Origin: Lewinella sp. IMCC34191
GTDB lineage: Bacteria; Bacteroidota; Bacteroidia; Chitinophagales; Saprospiraceae
Reading direction: 5' to 3'
DNA length: 64,000 bases
Assembly (NCBI RefSeq): GCF_003390935.1
Contig: NZ_QNQZ01000009.1
Span: forward strand, 186,001-250,000
Part shown: positions 1-8,003 of the stretch, in pieces
Position numbering within the stretch: position 1 is the first letter of the stretch
Layout of the letters: every line of letters starts with the position of its first letter
Notes under the pieces: model-generated
Database searches by the model: none
Told to the model about the DNA's origin: nothing
The model's input: the letters and a program-made list of their open reading frames with translations, nothing else
Made by a program: the position numbers and the translations under genes

Positions 1-68
1 ACCGTATAGCCCAGTTCCTTCATCAGCGTTTCCAGCTTTTTCAGCGAATGTTTGGTAGTAGAGATCAT
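1..68 (-). CDS. N-terminal end of a small conserved Bacteroidota protein (partial)
   Basis: A reading frame on the minus strand starts at ATG 68-66 and runs off the left edge of the window. The visible 22 codons begin MISTTKHSLKKLETLMKELG, an amphipathic helix-like start. From memory it resembles a short conserved hypothetical protein found across Bacteroidota, but only the first residues are present, so the product cannot be fixed. A copy of the dispersed GC-rich repeat (70-91) lies directly upstream of the start codon. Confidence 0.5.
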   Translation of the reverse strand, partial: MISTTKHSLKKLETLMKELGYT

Positions 69-69
69 A

Positions 70-91
70 GGGCGGCGGTGCGCAGGTAAAA
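70..91 (+). repeat. Dispersed GC-rich repeat, copy 1
   Basis: GGGCGGCGGTGCGCAGGTAAAA. It matches the family consensus GGGCGGCGGAGCGCAGGTAGAAA with few changes. It sits 1 bp upstream of the start codon of the minus-strand gene ending at 68. Read on that strand it is TTTTACCTGCGC..., which resembles a -7 promoter box with two bases missing. Confidence 0.6.
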
Positions 92-153
92 CGATTTTCA
101 GAAACCGCGAAGGTAACCGGCGCTATTGACACCTGGTCAGCGGGGCCTTCGCG

Positions 154-161
154 TACCTTTG
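154..161 (+). promoter_or_regulatory. Bacteroidota -7 promoter box (TACCTTTG)
   Basis: TACCTTTG matches the Bacteroidota primary-sigma -7 consensus TAnnTTTG. It ends 4 bp before the ATG at 166. A TTG at 126-128 could be the -33 element, but its 25-bp spacing is longer than the 19-20 bp seen at other promoters in this window. If transcription starts 6-7 bp after the box, the mRNA is leaderless or nearly so. Confidence 0.55.
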
Positions 162-165
162 CCCG

Positions 166-798
166 ATGCGATATTTGCTATCACTACTACTGGCCGTGGC
201 GATGATGTCTACTGCCGGAGCCCAAACCTTCCGGGCAGCCGCCCTGGCCGGTGGCAGCCTAAGTCAGGTTGACGGTGACGACCTTCTTGGCTTTCACCAG
301 CCGGGGGTAAATGCCGGACTGCGGGTAGTGGCCGTGCTTGGCGAACACTGGCGCGTAGGTCCCGAGATCGTTTACAGTCAGCAAGGTGCCAAGCGGAACC
401 GCAACAGTCTCAACATCAGCGACTACAGCCGGATCCACCTCAATACCGTCGAGCTTCCGCTCATGGTGTACTATAAGGACTGGCGGTTCACGGCCGAAGC
501 CGGTGTCGCCTACCAGCGCTTGATCAGCTACACGGTTGAAGATGCCACCGGCGATGATATCACCGAAAATCTGGCACTGCAAAACCAAGCCTATGCCCTG
601 AATCTGGGCGTGACCCTATACCTGACTCCGAAAGTGGGCGTCAACTTTCGCTGGTCCCGCCACTTTACCGACCTCCAGGTGGAGGAATCCCCCCGGCTGC
701 GCGGGCGTAGCCTTAGTCTGCGGGCGGTATATGTTTTCGGATCCGGGGAAAGCCTGCCTTCACCGAACAGCCCTTTACCTGCGCCTTCGCCGCAATAA
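166..798 (+). CDS. Outer-membrane beta-barrel protein (PorT-like family)
   Basis: 210 residues. Residues 1-20 form a Sec signal peptide ending AGAQ. The rest alternates polar and hydrophobic residues, with aromatic-rich strands typical of the small eight-stranded outer-membrane barrels of Bacteroidota (PF13568-like). The last strand appears to end at VYVFG. A 19-residue Ser/Pro-rich tail follows, which is unusual because such barrels normally end in an aromatic residue; the DNA for this tail contains a copy of the dispersed repeat (774-793). The start at 166 is fixed by the -7 box just upstream. The function is unknown beyond the barrel; it may be a pore, an adhesin or part of an export machine. 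The ppx/gppA gene follows after 9 bp and may be co-transcribed. Confidence 0.75.
   Translation: MRYLLSLLLAVAMMSTAGAQTFRAAALAGGSLSQVDGDDLLGFHQPGVNAGLRVVAVLGEHWRVGPEIVYSQQGAKRNRNSLNISDYSRIHLNTVELPLMVYYKDWRFTAEAGVAYQRLISYTVEDATGDDITENLALQNQAYALNLGVTLYLTPKVGVNFRWSRHFTDLQVEESPRLRGRSLSLRAVYVFGSGESLPSPNSPLPAPSPQ
774..793 (-). repeat. Dispersed GC-rich repeat, copy 2 (diverged)
   Basis: TTTACCTGCGCCTTCGCCGC on the plus strand, that is the repeat in reverse orientation with one inserted base. It lies inside the 3' end of the outer-membrane barrel gene and encodes part of its Pro-rich tail. Confidence 0.4.
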
Positions 799-807
799 CT
801 ATTTGCT

Positions 808-1737
808 ATGTCCTCCCAATCCTTACGGGCCATCATCGACCTGGGCACGAACACCTTTCACCTGCTCATAGCCGCCGTTGAGGAAGGCGAGCGGGTGCGC
901 GAGGTATACCGCGAACGGGTGTTCGTCAAGCTGGCCAGCGACGGCATCGAGACGATCGGGCCGGGTCCCTTTGAACGCGGAATGGAAACCCTGCGCTACT
1001 TCGCTGAACTGATTAAGGGGCACGAAGTCGAGCAGGTAACGGCCATCGGAACCGCCGCCCTGCGCACCGCCTCCAACGGAGAGGTATTCGTGCGACGAGC
1101 CGAACTCGAAACCGGCATCGTTATCCGCCTGATTCCGGGTGATCTGGAAGCGGAACTGATAACACGTGGCGTCCTGGCGGCCCTGCCCCCGCTCGAAGAC
1201 CGCATCCTGATCATGGACATCGGCGGCGGCTCTACGGAGTTCATCCTCGCTTCCGAGGCCGGGGTCCACTGGCGGCAGTCTTTTCCCATCGGCGTGGCGG
1301 TGCTCCAACGCCGATTCCACCAGACTGACCCGATCTCGGAGGAGGAGATCCGTGCCCTGGACGAACACCTGGCCCGCACGCTGGTACCGCTGCGCGACAT
1401 GCTGGAGGAGTACCCCACCCAGCACCTGGTTGGCGCGGCGGGGACATTTGACGTGCTGGCCGAGATACTGCGCGATCCGGATGCCACCGTACATCCTACC
1501 GGCCAACGGCTCAAACTCGACCGATTGGAAGAACTTCACTTCCAGATCGTGGCTTCTACCGCGGAGCAGCGGCTGGCTATCGATGGCGTACCCGCCGAAC
1601 GGGCCGACCTGATCGTGGTGGCCATGCTCCTGATTCGCTACGTTATGGAAATCGGTGACATCCGCCGCATTACCGTTAGCGAGTACGCCATGAAGGAAGG
1701 GATCCTGCTGGGTACGGAAGGGTTGCCAACGGTGTAA
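808..1737 (+). CDS. Ppx/GppA family exopolyphosphatase/pppGpp phosphohydrolase
   Basis: 309 residues, the length of the short two-domain members of the ASKHA-fold Ppx/GppA family. Visible motifs are the phosphate-binding loop DLGTNTFHL (11-19), IGTAALR (about 80-86) and the second phosphate loop IMDIGGGSTEF (about 135-145). The family removes terminal phosphate from polyphosphate or converts pppGpp to ppGpp in the cytoplasm. Sequence alone does not separate these two activities, so no symbol is given. It follows the barrel gene by 9 bp and runs tail to tail into the DUF3137 gene with a 3-bp gap. Confidence 0.9.
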   Translation: MSSQSLRAIIDLGTNTFHLLIAAVEEGERVREVYRERVFVKLASDGIETIGPGPFERGMETLRYFAELIKGHEVEQVTAIGTAALRTASNGEVFVRRAELETGIVIRLIPGDLEAELITRGVLAALPPLEDRILIMDIGGGSTEFILASEAGVHWRQSFPIGVAVLQRRFHQTDPISEEEIRALDEHLARTLVPLRDMLEEYPTQHLVGAAGTFDVLAEILRDPDATVHPTGQRLKLDRLEELHFQIVASTAEQRLAIDGVPAERADLIVVAMLLIRYVMEIGDIRRITVSEYAMKEGILLGTEGLPTV

Positions 1738-1740
1738 AGG

Positions 1741-2673
1741 TTAGTGCGTCTGGTCGAAGTCTTGTATGACGCCCAGGATCAGGGTGATATCCGCGTAGAA
1801 CTGCCGGATCAGCTGGAAGGAGACATTCGACCGGAAAAAGTGGGGCTCGAGCAGATCGTAGCCGTGCTCCAGGCCGATAAATAAATCCTGGTTGTGCACG
1901 GAGAAGTAGAGGTCGCGCTTTTCCCGCTCGTGGAAATTCAGCAGCGCCTCCTGCATGGACGGAGTGAGGATACCGGCGACCTTGGTGCCGGGGTGGGCGT
2001 ATACGGCGAAGACTTCGCGGAAGCCCTCGTTCATGATCTCGATGTCGGCCGATCTGCCGTTCGCGCCCACGTAGGCGTCCACCGTCCGCTTGAGTCGCCG
2101 CAGTTTGTGGCGCGGCCAGACGGCGACACGTCCGCTGGTTGGCTCGTTAAAAATCGCGTGGACAAAGAGCCCGCTGAATACGAGTTGTAAACGGTTGCTG
2201 GCGGGGCTGATCTCCTGCACGTAGGCTTCCCCCATTTCGAAGGCCATCTCCCCCACCAGCCCGCGGATGTAATCTTCCGCCTTATAACTATCGGGGTGGG
2301 GCCGGAAGAGGCCGCTGCGCTCGAAGCGGTCACGCAGGATGGGACGCTTGGACTCGTACTGCAGGCTCCGGTAATTCGGCAGCTCGTTAATAAAATCCAG
2401 CAACAGCCGCATGATGGCCGGCTTGAAGGATTGCCGAAAGCGCTCGATACGGAGGTAAAGGGAGCCGATATAGAATATGACCGGAACGACCAGCAGGAGG
2501 ATCAGAAAGCCGAGGTCGTACACCAGGAATACGATGATGACGGCCAGTATCCCTAACAGGGAAAGGGCAATGCCCCGTAGAATCCGCTTGCGCAGCCCTT
2601 CCAGCCGCAGGAGCTCGGGACGGATAGTCGTATTGTAGTATAACCGGAGTTCCGACAGTCGGGGCGGTAGCAT
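1741..2673 (-). CDS. DUF3137 family membrane protein
   Basis: 310 residues from ATG 2673 (MLPPRLSELRLYYN). The reading frame stays open upstream, but that part is antisense to bamD, so the start just outside bamD is preferred. Two adjacent membrane segments lie at about residues 34-75. They are followed by a soluble C-terminal domain with the DUF3137 pattern: a short strand VFSGLF, the F..VYA element, ILTPSMQEAL, and a late FEP-like element read here as LLEPHFF. The biochemical role of DUF3137 is not known to me. It is divergent from bamD, sharing an 81-bp spacer. Confidence 0.75.
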   Translation of the reverse strand: MLPPRLSELRLYYNTTIRPELLRLEGLRKRILRGIALSLLGILAVIIVFLVYDLGFLILLLVVPVIFYIGSLYLRIERFRQSFKPAIMRLLLDFINELPNYRSLQYESKRPILRDRFERSGLFRPHPDSYKAEDYIRGLVGEMAFEMGEAYVQEISPASNRLQLVFSGLFVHAIFNEPTSGRVAVWPRHKLRRLKRTVDAYVGANGRSADIEIMNEGFREVFAVYAHPGTKVAGILTPSMQEALLNFHEREKRDLYFSVHNQDLFIGLEHGYDLLEPHFFRSNVSFQLIRQFYADITLILGVIQDFDQTH

Positions 2674-2739
2674 AGTAAAGAAGGATCGGGGGCAAAATAC
2701 AACCTTGTCCCCTACCCTCGGTGTCTTCTTAAAAACCCT

Positions 2740-2747
2740 TATCTTTG
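2740..2747 (+). promoter_or_regulatory. -7 promoter box of bamD operon (TATCTTTG)
   Basis: TATCTTTG matches TAnnTTTG and ends 7 bp before the bamD ATG at 2755, so the transcript probably has little or no 5' leader. No convincing -33 TTG at the expected distance was seen. Confidence 0.55.
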
Positions 2748-2754
2748 CGCGCTT

Positions 2755-3561
2755 ATGCAGAACCGCATTCTTTTTTCTGTCCTGTTTTTTGTCTTGCTCT
2801 TCACGGGTTGCCGGTCGGAGTTCGAAACCATCCGCACCAGTAACAACCCGGAGACCATCCTGGCCAAGGCGAACGAATACTACCTCGCGGAAGAATACCA
2901 GCGCGCGCAGACGCTCTACGAACTGGTGATTGCGCCCTACCGGGGCCAGGCCCAGGCCGAACAGATCGCGTATCGCTACGCCTATACCTATTACTACACC
3001 GGGCAGTACGTACTGGCCAGCTACTACTTCAAGCAGTTTGCTACGACCTACGGCGGCAGCAGTCTGCGGGAAGAAGCGGATTTCATGTCGGCCTTCAGCA
3101 ATTACCAGCTTAGCCCGACTTACCGGCTCGACCAGAGCTACAGCGTGAAGGCCATCGAAGCCTTCGAGGAATTCGCCAACCGCTACCCCGACAGCGAACG
3201 GGTCAACCAGGCCAACTCCCTCATCGATGAGATGCGTGCGAAAATGGAACTGAAGGACTTTGAGTCGGCCAAACTGTACATGGACATCGAGCGTTACGAA
3301 TCGGCGCTGACCAGCTTCGGTAACGTCCTGAAGGAGTATCCCGAAACGCAACGTGCCGAGGAGATCCGTTATCTGATGGCTCGGGTACAATACGAATACA
3401 CGAGCCGGAGTTTTCTGGCCCGCAAGCCGGAACGCCTCCGCACGACCATCGAGCTGTCGGAGAATTTCATCAACCGCTACCCGGATAGCCAGTACGTGGA
3501 TGAGGTCACCAAGTACCTCAACGAATCAATCGAAGAATTAAAAGAAATAGAAAATGTCTGA
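2755..3561 (+). CDS. bamD: Outer-membrane assembly lipoprotein BamD
   Basis: 268 residues. The lipoprotein signal peptide has lipobox LFTGC with the acylated Cys at residue 19. The mature part is a chain of TPR-like helices rich in Tyr/Ala, for example YRYAYTYYYTGQY and NRYPDSERVNQA, matching the BamD/YfiO fold. BamD is the essential helical lipoprotein partner of BamA and helps insert beta-barrels into the outer membrane from the periplasmic face. The gene overlaps rpoZ by 8 bp, and the order bamD-rpoZ-coaBC-DUF4835 is a conserved Bacteroidota operon. The family and context agree, so confidence is high. Confidence 0.92.
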   Translation: MQNRILFSVLFFVLLFTGCRSEFETIRTSNNPETILAKANEYYLAEEYQRAQTLYELVIAPYRGQAQAEQIAYRYAYTYYYTGQYVLASYYFKQFATTYGGSSLREEADFMSAFSNYQLSPTYRLDQSYSVKAIEAFEEFANRYPDSERVNQANSLIDEMRAKMELKDFESAKLYMDIERYESALTSFGNVLKEYPETQRAEEIRYLMARVQYEYTSRSFLARKPERLRTTIELSENFINRYPDSQYVDEVTKYLNESIEELKEIENV

Positions 3562-3904
3562 TATAAAAGCCCGCGCCCAAGGAATGAGCCCCGATACCGC
3601 CGCACGCGACATCCAGCGCATCGTTGGCGATACCGGTAATATTTACGAATCACTGGCCATCGTCAGCCGCCGTGCCCGCCAGCTGGCCGTCGACCTGAAG
3701 CACGAACTGGACCAGAAACTGGAGGAGTTCGCCGAGGTGACCGACACCATCGAGGAGGTAGTCGAGAACAAGGAGCAGATCGAAATCTCCAAGTTCTACG
3801 AGAAGCTGCCGAATCCCGTCCTGATCGCCATGCGCGAATACCTCGATGAAGAACTCTACTCCCGCTACAACGAGCGGCGGGAAGAGGACGACGAGGAACT
3901 GTAG
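3554..3904 (+). CDS. rpoZ: DNA-directed RNA polymerase omega-like subunit
   Basis: 116 residues. The core NIYESLAIVSRRARQLA (about 28-44) matches the Rpb6/omega fold used to dock on the RNA polymerase beta' subunit. The C-terminal tail is strongly acidic (EEDDEEL). Bacteroidota omega subunits are divergent from E. coli omega and sit in this same position between bamD and coaBC, which supports the call. It overlaps the end of bamD by 8 bp and is followed 2 bp later by coaBC, so translation is probably coupled. Confidence 0.85.
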   Translation: MSDIKARAQGMSPDTAARDIQRIVGDTGNIYESLAIVSRRARQLAVDLKHELDQKLEEFAEVTDTIEEVVENKEQIEISKFYEKLPNPVLIAMREYLDEELYSRYNERREEDDEEL

Positions 3905-3906
3905 GC

Positions 3907-5112
3907 TTGCGCCTCGCCGGCAAGAAAATTATCCTGGGCGTATGCGGTAGCATTGCCGCTTACAAATCCGCCCTGATCGTTCGCGGCCTCATCAAGGCCG
4001 GAGCGGAGGTGCGGGTACTCATGACGCCCTCGGCCACCGACTTTATTTCCCCCCTTACCCTCGCCACTTTGTCCAAGGCAGAGGTAGTCTCTTCCGTGCA
4101 CAGCGGAGCGAGTTGGAACAATCACGTGGAGTTAGGCCTCTGGGCCGACGCTTACCTTATCGCACCCGTCACCGCAACGACCCTGGCGAAGCTCGCCCAC
4201 GGTATTTGCGATTCGGCGCTGGTGGCCGTCTACCTCTCCGCCCGTTGCCCCGTGTTCTTCGCTCCGGCGATGGACGTGGATATGTGGCAGCATCCGACCA
4301 CCCGAGAGAACGTCGCCCGCTTGCAATCCTTCGGTAACCGACTCATTGACGTCGGTGAAGGGGAACTGGCCAGTGGCCTGAGCGGTGCGGGCCGGCTGGC
4401 CGAACCGGAAGAAATCCTGGATACGCTGGCCGATTATTTTGAGCGACGGCGAGACCTTACAGGTCGCCGCATATTGATCACGGCCGGACCGACGCTGGAA
4501 GACATCGATCCCGTGCGCTACCTGGGCAACCGCAGCACCGGACGCATGGGTATCGCGCTGGCCGAGGCCGCCGCCGAACGAGGAGCGGAAGTCACGCTGA
4601 TCCTGGGTCCCACTCACCTGTCTACGGACGCCCCCGACGTGACTACCGTCCATGTGCGCAGCGCCGAAGAGATGTACCAGGCGACGGTAGAACGCTGGCC
4701 GGCGACTACGGACGCCATCCTGAGCGCGGCAGTTGCCGATTACCGCCCGAAAACGATCGCTCCGGAAAAGATCAAAAAGGAGGAAGGGTCCATCCACATG
4801 GAACTGGTCCGCAATCCAGACATCGCGGCCGAACTCGGCCGGACGAAAACCGGCGGTCAGTACCTGATCGGTTTTGCCCTGGAAACGGAAAACGGGCTGG
4901 AAAACGCGAGGGGCAAGCTTGTGCGGAAAAACCTCGATCTTATCGTGCTCAACTCCCCGCGCGACGCCGGTGCCGGTTTTGGTCACGATACCAACCAAAT
5001 CCAGCTGGTGGACCGCAATAAGGTGACGCCCTTCGAGTTAAAACCTAAACGGGCCGTTGCGGATGACATCCTCGACCGGCTCGTTGCCGACAAACCAACG
5101 CTATGCGACTGA
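3907..5112 (+). CDS. coaBC: Bifunctional phosphopantothenoylcysteine decarboxylase/phosphopantothenate-cysteine ligase
   Basis: 401 residues, with a TTG start 2 bp after rpoZ. The N-terminal flavin-dependent CoaC domain shows GSIAAYKS (about 14-21), the active-site His in NNHVELG (about 73) and APAMDVDMW (about 119-127). The C-terminal CoaB ligase domain begins near ITAGPTLEDIDPVRYL (about 191). Together they make 4'-phosphopantetheine from phosphopantothenate, Cys and a nucleotide for coenzyme A. Two positions differ from E. coli: Asp replaces Asn in the PxMNxxMW motif, and Ser (about 156, in LASGLSGAGR) replaces the catalytic Cys. I believe both are usual in Bacteroidota. It overlaps the DUF4835 gene by 10 bp. 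Confidence 0.93.
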   Translation: MRLAGKKIILGVCGSIAAYKSALIVRGLIKAGAEVRVLMTPSATDFISPLTLATLSKAEVVSSVHSGASWNNHVELGLWADAYLIAPVTATTLAKLAHGICDSALVAVYLSARCPVFFAPAMDVDMWQHPTTRENVARLQSFGNRLIDVGEGELASGLSGAGRLAEPEEILDTLADYFERRRDLTGRRILITAGPTLEDIDPVRYLGNRSTGRMGIALAEAAAERGAEVTLILGPTHLSTDAPDVTTVHVRSAEEMYQATVERWPATTDAILSAAVADYRPKTIAPEKIKKEEGSIHMELVRNPDIAAELGRTKTGGQYLIGFALETENGLENARGKLVRKNLDLIVLNSPRDAGAGFGHDTNQIQLVDRNKVTPFELKPKRAVADDILDRLVADKPTLCD

Positions 5113-6080
5113 TCCTGATGCTGCTTTTAGCCTCTACCTGCCTGACCGCCCAGAGCGAGATCAAGTGGACGGTCAACCTCAATACCCAGCAGGTCACCCA
5201 GACGGACAAGAACGTCTTTTCCACTCTGGAACAAGAACTGGTCAATTTCCTGAATAGCCGCACCTGGACGGACGATGTCTTCCAGGAAGACGAACGCATC
5301 GAGGCGATCCTCTTCCTGACGCTCTCCGAAGCCACCAAAACCCAGGGCGACGACGAGGAAATCATTCCCAACCGCTACACGGGTACGCTGGCTATCCAGT
5401 CAAGCCGCCCCATCTACGGAACCGGAGAAGTCACGCCCGTACTCAACTACCAGGATAAGCGGATCGAATTTTCGTACGAGCAATTTCAGGCTATCCAGGT
5501 GTCGGATCAGACTTATACGTCGGAGTTGGCGTCAATCATCGGATTTTATGCCTACATCGTACTTGGCATGGACTACGATACCTTTTCCGCGCTCGGTGGA
5601 CAACCCTACTTCGAGGAAGCCCAGCAGATCTACAACCGCCTCCCCTCGGGCATCCTGAACAGCGGCGGATGGACCGCGGCGGGTAAAACCAACAACCGGT
5701 ACCTCCTGCTTGAAAACCTGCTGAGTCCCCGTATGCTGCCTATGCGCCGGGCGGCTTACACCTACCACCGGCTGGGTCTCGACCAGATGCTGGTAGATCC
5801 CGTGCAGGCCCGACAAAATATCACCTTGGCAATCCAGGACGTACAATCGGCCAATCAAACCTACCCCAACAGCGCGCTGGTGCAGAGTTTCGTGGATGCC
5901 AAGCGGGAGGAGATCGTCCAGATCTACCAGGGAGCCACCGGTGCGGAGCAGACGGCCGTCATCGAGATGCTATCCCGCATTGACCCCTCGAAGGCAAATA
6001 TCTACCGCGAAATTCGCACCGGAAACACCAGTGCCGCCGGCCGCCGGGGGGTTACCCGCGGGCAAGCCGGTAAGCGATAA
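5103..6080 (+). CDS. DUF4835 family secreted protein
   Basis: 325 residues with a short signal peptide (MRLILMLLLASTCLTAQS). The rest has the DUF4835 layout: an N-terminal strand-rich part with N-RYTGTLAIQSSRPIYG, then a helical C-terminal half with Tyr/Gln-rich segments and a basic, Gly/Arg-rich tail. It is expected in the periplasm or at the inner face of the outer membrane; no biochemical function is known to me. It overlaps coaBC by 10 bp at its start and the convergent topoisomerase gene by 29 bp at its end. The operon position, directly behind coaBC, is the usual one in Bacteroidota. Confidence 0.85.
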   Translation: MRLILMLLLASTCLTAQSEIKWTVNLNTQQVTQTDKNVFSTLEQELVNFLNSRTWTDDVFQEDERIEAILFLTLSEATKTQGDDEEIIPNRYTGTLAIQSSRPIYGTGEVTPVLNYQDKRIEFSYEQFQAIQVSDQTYTSELASIIGFYAYIVLGMDYDTFSALGGQPYFEEAQQIYNRLPSGILNSGGWTAAGKTNNRYLLLENLLSPRMLPMRRAAYTYHRLGLDQMLVDPVQARQNITLAIQDVQSANQTYPNSALVQSFVDAKREEIVQIYQGATGAEQTAVIEMLSRIDPSKANIYREIRTGNTSAAGRRGVTRGQAGKR

Positions 6081-7092
6081 TCTCGTCGTGGTCGAACTCG
6101 CCATCGAATTTAGCCTCCTCCTTGGCGGTAACGGTGGATTCGGCGGGAACGCGCTCTTCGGCTACGGCCGCCAGAACGCTGGGGTGGATGTAGTACTTCC
6201 GACATACGCTGACCGTATTGCCGAGGAACTCCGCTACCCGCTCCACTACCCGCAGGTCGGGGCGTTCGGGTAAACCGCCATCGTTTTCCTCCTGCAATTC
6301 CCAGTAGGCATCTACTGCCGCGGCGGTACCCGCCCAGGTACGGAAGTATTTGCTGCTGAAGCGGGGGCCCAGCAGTTGCTGCACCATCTCGTTCACGTCG
6401 CTGCTATCCAGATTGTGCATCTTGCCGTCGTCACCACGGAAGCGGAAAACCTCGTAACCGGGCAGTTCGCTAATATTTGTAATCAGATTTACCAGGGTCG
6501 GATCCGTCAGGTCGACGGCCCGCTCGATTCCGCTTTTTCCCGTGTACTCGAAGTGAAAACCGGTATCGTCGAGTTCCACGTGCTTTCGACGTAGTGTAGT
6601 GAGGCCGATGGTTCCATTCCGTTTGCGGTAGGAAGAATTACCGACGCGCATTCCGGTTTCGTCCATCATGGCAATGGCCAGGGCGCTTACGCGCTCCTGT
6701 CCCCAGCCGCGGGTATCGTCCTTAAGAATGCCACGCAGCGTCCGGCGCGCGCCCGGCAGGGCGTCGGCGAACTCGATGAGGGTATTGAATTTGTTGAGCT
6801 GCTTGAAGGCCAGCCAGTCCGGGTGGTAGCGGTACTGCTTTCGGCCGGCTTCATCGCGACCGGTACTGAGCAGGTGGCCGTTTTCGAGGGGGCAGATCCA
6901 GACTTCCGTCCACGCCGGGGGAATGGCGAGGGAGGCCAGGCGGTCCTGGACGAGCTTATCTTTAATGAGGGTTCCGTCTTCACGGAAGTAGCGAAATCCC
7001 TGCTTAGCGGGCTTTCTGGTCCAGCCGGGCTGGTCGTCGGATACGTGAATAAGATCCGGAACGGCGAGTTTTTTTTCTTGGGTGGCCCCCAT
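6052..7092 (-). CDS. DNA topoisomerase IB (poxvirus-type)
   Basis: 346 residues, the usual length for bacterial type IB topoisomerases. The N-terminal DNA clamp begins around GWTRKPAKQGFRYF. The catalytic domain shows RKRNGTIGLTTLRRKHV (including the Arg/Lys catalytic region), SSKYFRTWAGT (about 247-257), and the nucleophile Tyr region CRKYYIHPSVL near residue 300. The enzyme relaxes supercoils by nicking one strand through a 3'-phosphotyrosine link. Type IB enzymes are patchily distributed in bacteria and fairly common in this phylum. Its 3' end overlaps the DUF4835 gene by 29 bp, tail to tail. Confidence 0.92.
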   Translation of the reverse strand: MGATQEKKLAVPDLIHVSDDQPGWTRKPAKQGFRYFREDGTLIKDKLVQDRLASLAIPPAWTEVWICPLENGHLLSTGRDEAGRKQYRYHPDWLAFKQLNKFNTLIEFADALPGARRTLRGILKDDTRGWGQERVSALAIAMMDETGMRVGNSSYRKRNGTIGLTTLRRKHVELDDTGFHFEYTGKSGIERAVDLTDPTLVNLITNISELPGYEVFRFRGDDGKMHNLDSSDVNEMVQQLLGPRFSSKYFRTWAGTAAAVDAYWELQEENDGGLPERPDLRVVERVAEFLGNTVSVCRKYYIHPSVLAAVAEERVPAESTVTAKEEAKFDGEFDHDEIIAYRLARG

Positions 7093-7143
7093 GCGGTGAG
7101 ATTGCTGACTATCGCTTATAAGTCCGTCTCCGCCGTTTGGGTT

Positions 7144-7371
7144 TTAGCCTTCGGGGTTCATTTCCCGGATTCTGGCGCGGATATTGCCGAGTAGGTCGGC
7201 CGGTGGGGCTTCGTGACGCATATTGCGTTTGAGAAACACCTTGAAGGCGGCCACATCGTCGAGCTGGTCGCTGTCGCTACATACGGGCTGGGATTGGCGA
7301 TCGGCCACTTCCGGCAAGATGCGTTCCGTACGTTGCTTACGTTCGTTGGAGGGGGAATGTGAATTGAACAT
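7144..7371 (-). CDS. Small protein downstream of ECF sigma factor, possible anti-sigma factor
   Basis: 75 residues. The N-terminal half is Ser/Gln/Glu-rich. The C-terminal half, FKVFLKRNMRHEAPPADLLGNIRARIREM, looks like the helical sigma-binding tail seen in small Bacteroidota anti-sigma proteins, but the His/Cys zinc site of ZAS-type anti-sigma factors is missing. It lies 53 bp downstream of the sigma gene and is separated from it by a hairpin (7390-7418). A second frame (7158-7418) overlaps it and looks less protein-like. Function is inferred from position only. Confidence 0.5.
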   Translation of the reverse strand: MFNSHSPSNERKQRTERILPEVADRQSQPVCSDSDQLDDVAAFKVFLKRNMRHEAPPADLLGNIRARIREMNPEG

Positions 7372-7385
7372 GATGGGATGAATTG

Positions 7386-7418
7386 AAAAGTGCCGCCCCG
7401 GCGGATGCGGAGCGGCAC
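7386..7418 (-). terminator. Hairpin between sigma factor gene and its downstream small gene
   Basis: Stem GTGCCGC (7390-7396) / GCGGCAC (7412-7418), with a 15-nt GC-rich loop. On the minus strand it is followed by CTTTTC. It lies just past the sigma-factor stop codon and before the next minus-strand ORF, so it could terminate or attenuate transcription between them. Confidence 0.55.
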
Positions 7419-7424
7419 GATGCG

Positions 7425-8003
7425 TTAACCTAAATTGCGGGTATTCAGAATGCCGAAAGTTGTCTCGGCGTAGCCACTCAGCTGCTTGATGAGGGCGATC
7501 CGGGCACGGCGTGTCACGGACTTCACCGTATTCAGTGGCATTTCCATGGCTTCGGCGATTTCTTTCTCGGCGAAGTCGTACAGGTCCGCCATCAGGACGA
7601 TAGCGCGCTGGCGGTCCGTCAGCAGGGTCATCGCGCGGAGGATGGGGTCGCTGAAGTCGCGGTCCAGTGCTCCGGCGATGCGCAGATCGGCAAAACCGGC
7701 CATGGGGTTTACCTCGTCCCGCTGGTGAAAGGCCGTCCGCTCGTCGAGTTCCTGTTCGCCGCGGCGCTTGCGCTTGCGATAGTCATTGATGAAGAGGTTA
7801 CGGGCCAGACAAAATAGCCACGCACGGGCATTCGTGCCCGCCTCGTACTGGTCGATCTTCAGGTAGGCGCGGGCGAAGGTTTCCTGGGTCAGGTCGGCGG
7901 CATCACTGGAATGGCCGGTCATTCGCAACAGGAAGTTGTAGACCACCCGGTAGTGTACGAGGAGTTCCGCTTCGAATAAGTGATCGCGGGCGGGGCGGGT
8001 CAT
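7425..8003 (-). CDS. ECF-type RNA polymerase sigma factor
   Basis: 192 residues from ATG 8003 (MTRPARDHLFEAE). The reading frame extends 22 codons further up, but that part lacks sigma-like sequence. Region 2 shows DAADLTQETFARAYLKIDQY and ARAWLFCLARNLFINDYRKR. Region 4 shows LTDRQRAIVLMADLYDFAEKE followed by the helix-turn-helix EMPLNTVKSVTRRARI. It directs core polymerase to a small regulon, probably a stress or envelope response. The downstream 75-residue gene may be its regulator. The target promoter is not evident. Confidence 0.88.
   Translation of the reverse strand: MTRPARDHLFEAELLVHYRVVYNFLLRMTGHSSDAADLTQETFARAYLKIDQYEAGTNARAWLFCLARNLFINDYRKRKRRGEQELDERTAFHQRDEVNPMAGFADLRIAGALDRDFSDPILRAMTLLTDRQRAIVLMADLYDFAEKEIAEAMEMPLNTVKSVTRRARIALIKQLSGYAETTFGILNTRNLG

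Noticed and set aside
2674-3390. N-terminal extension of the DUF3137 frame
   Set aside because: It is entirely antisense to bamD, and the DUF3137 sequence starts at the ATG at 2673.
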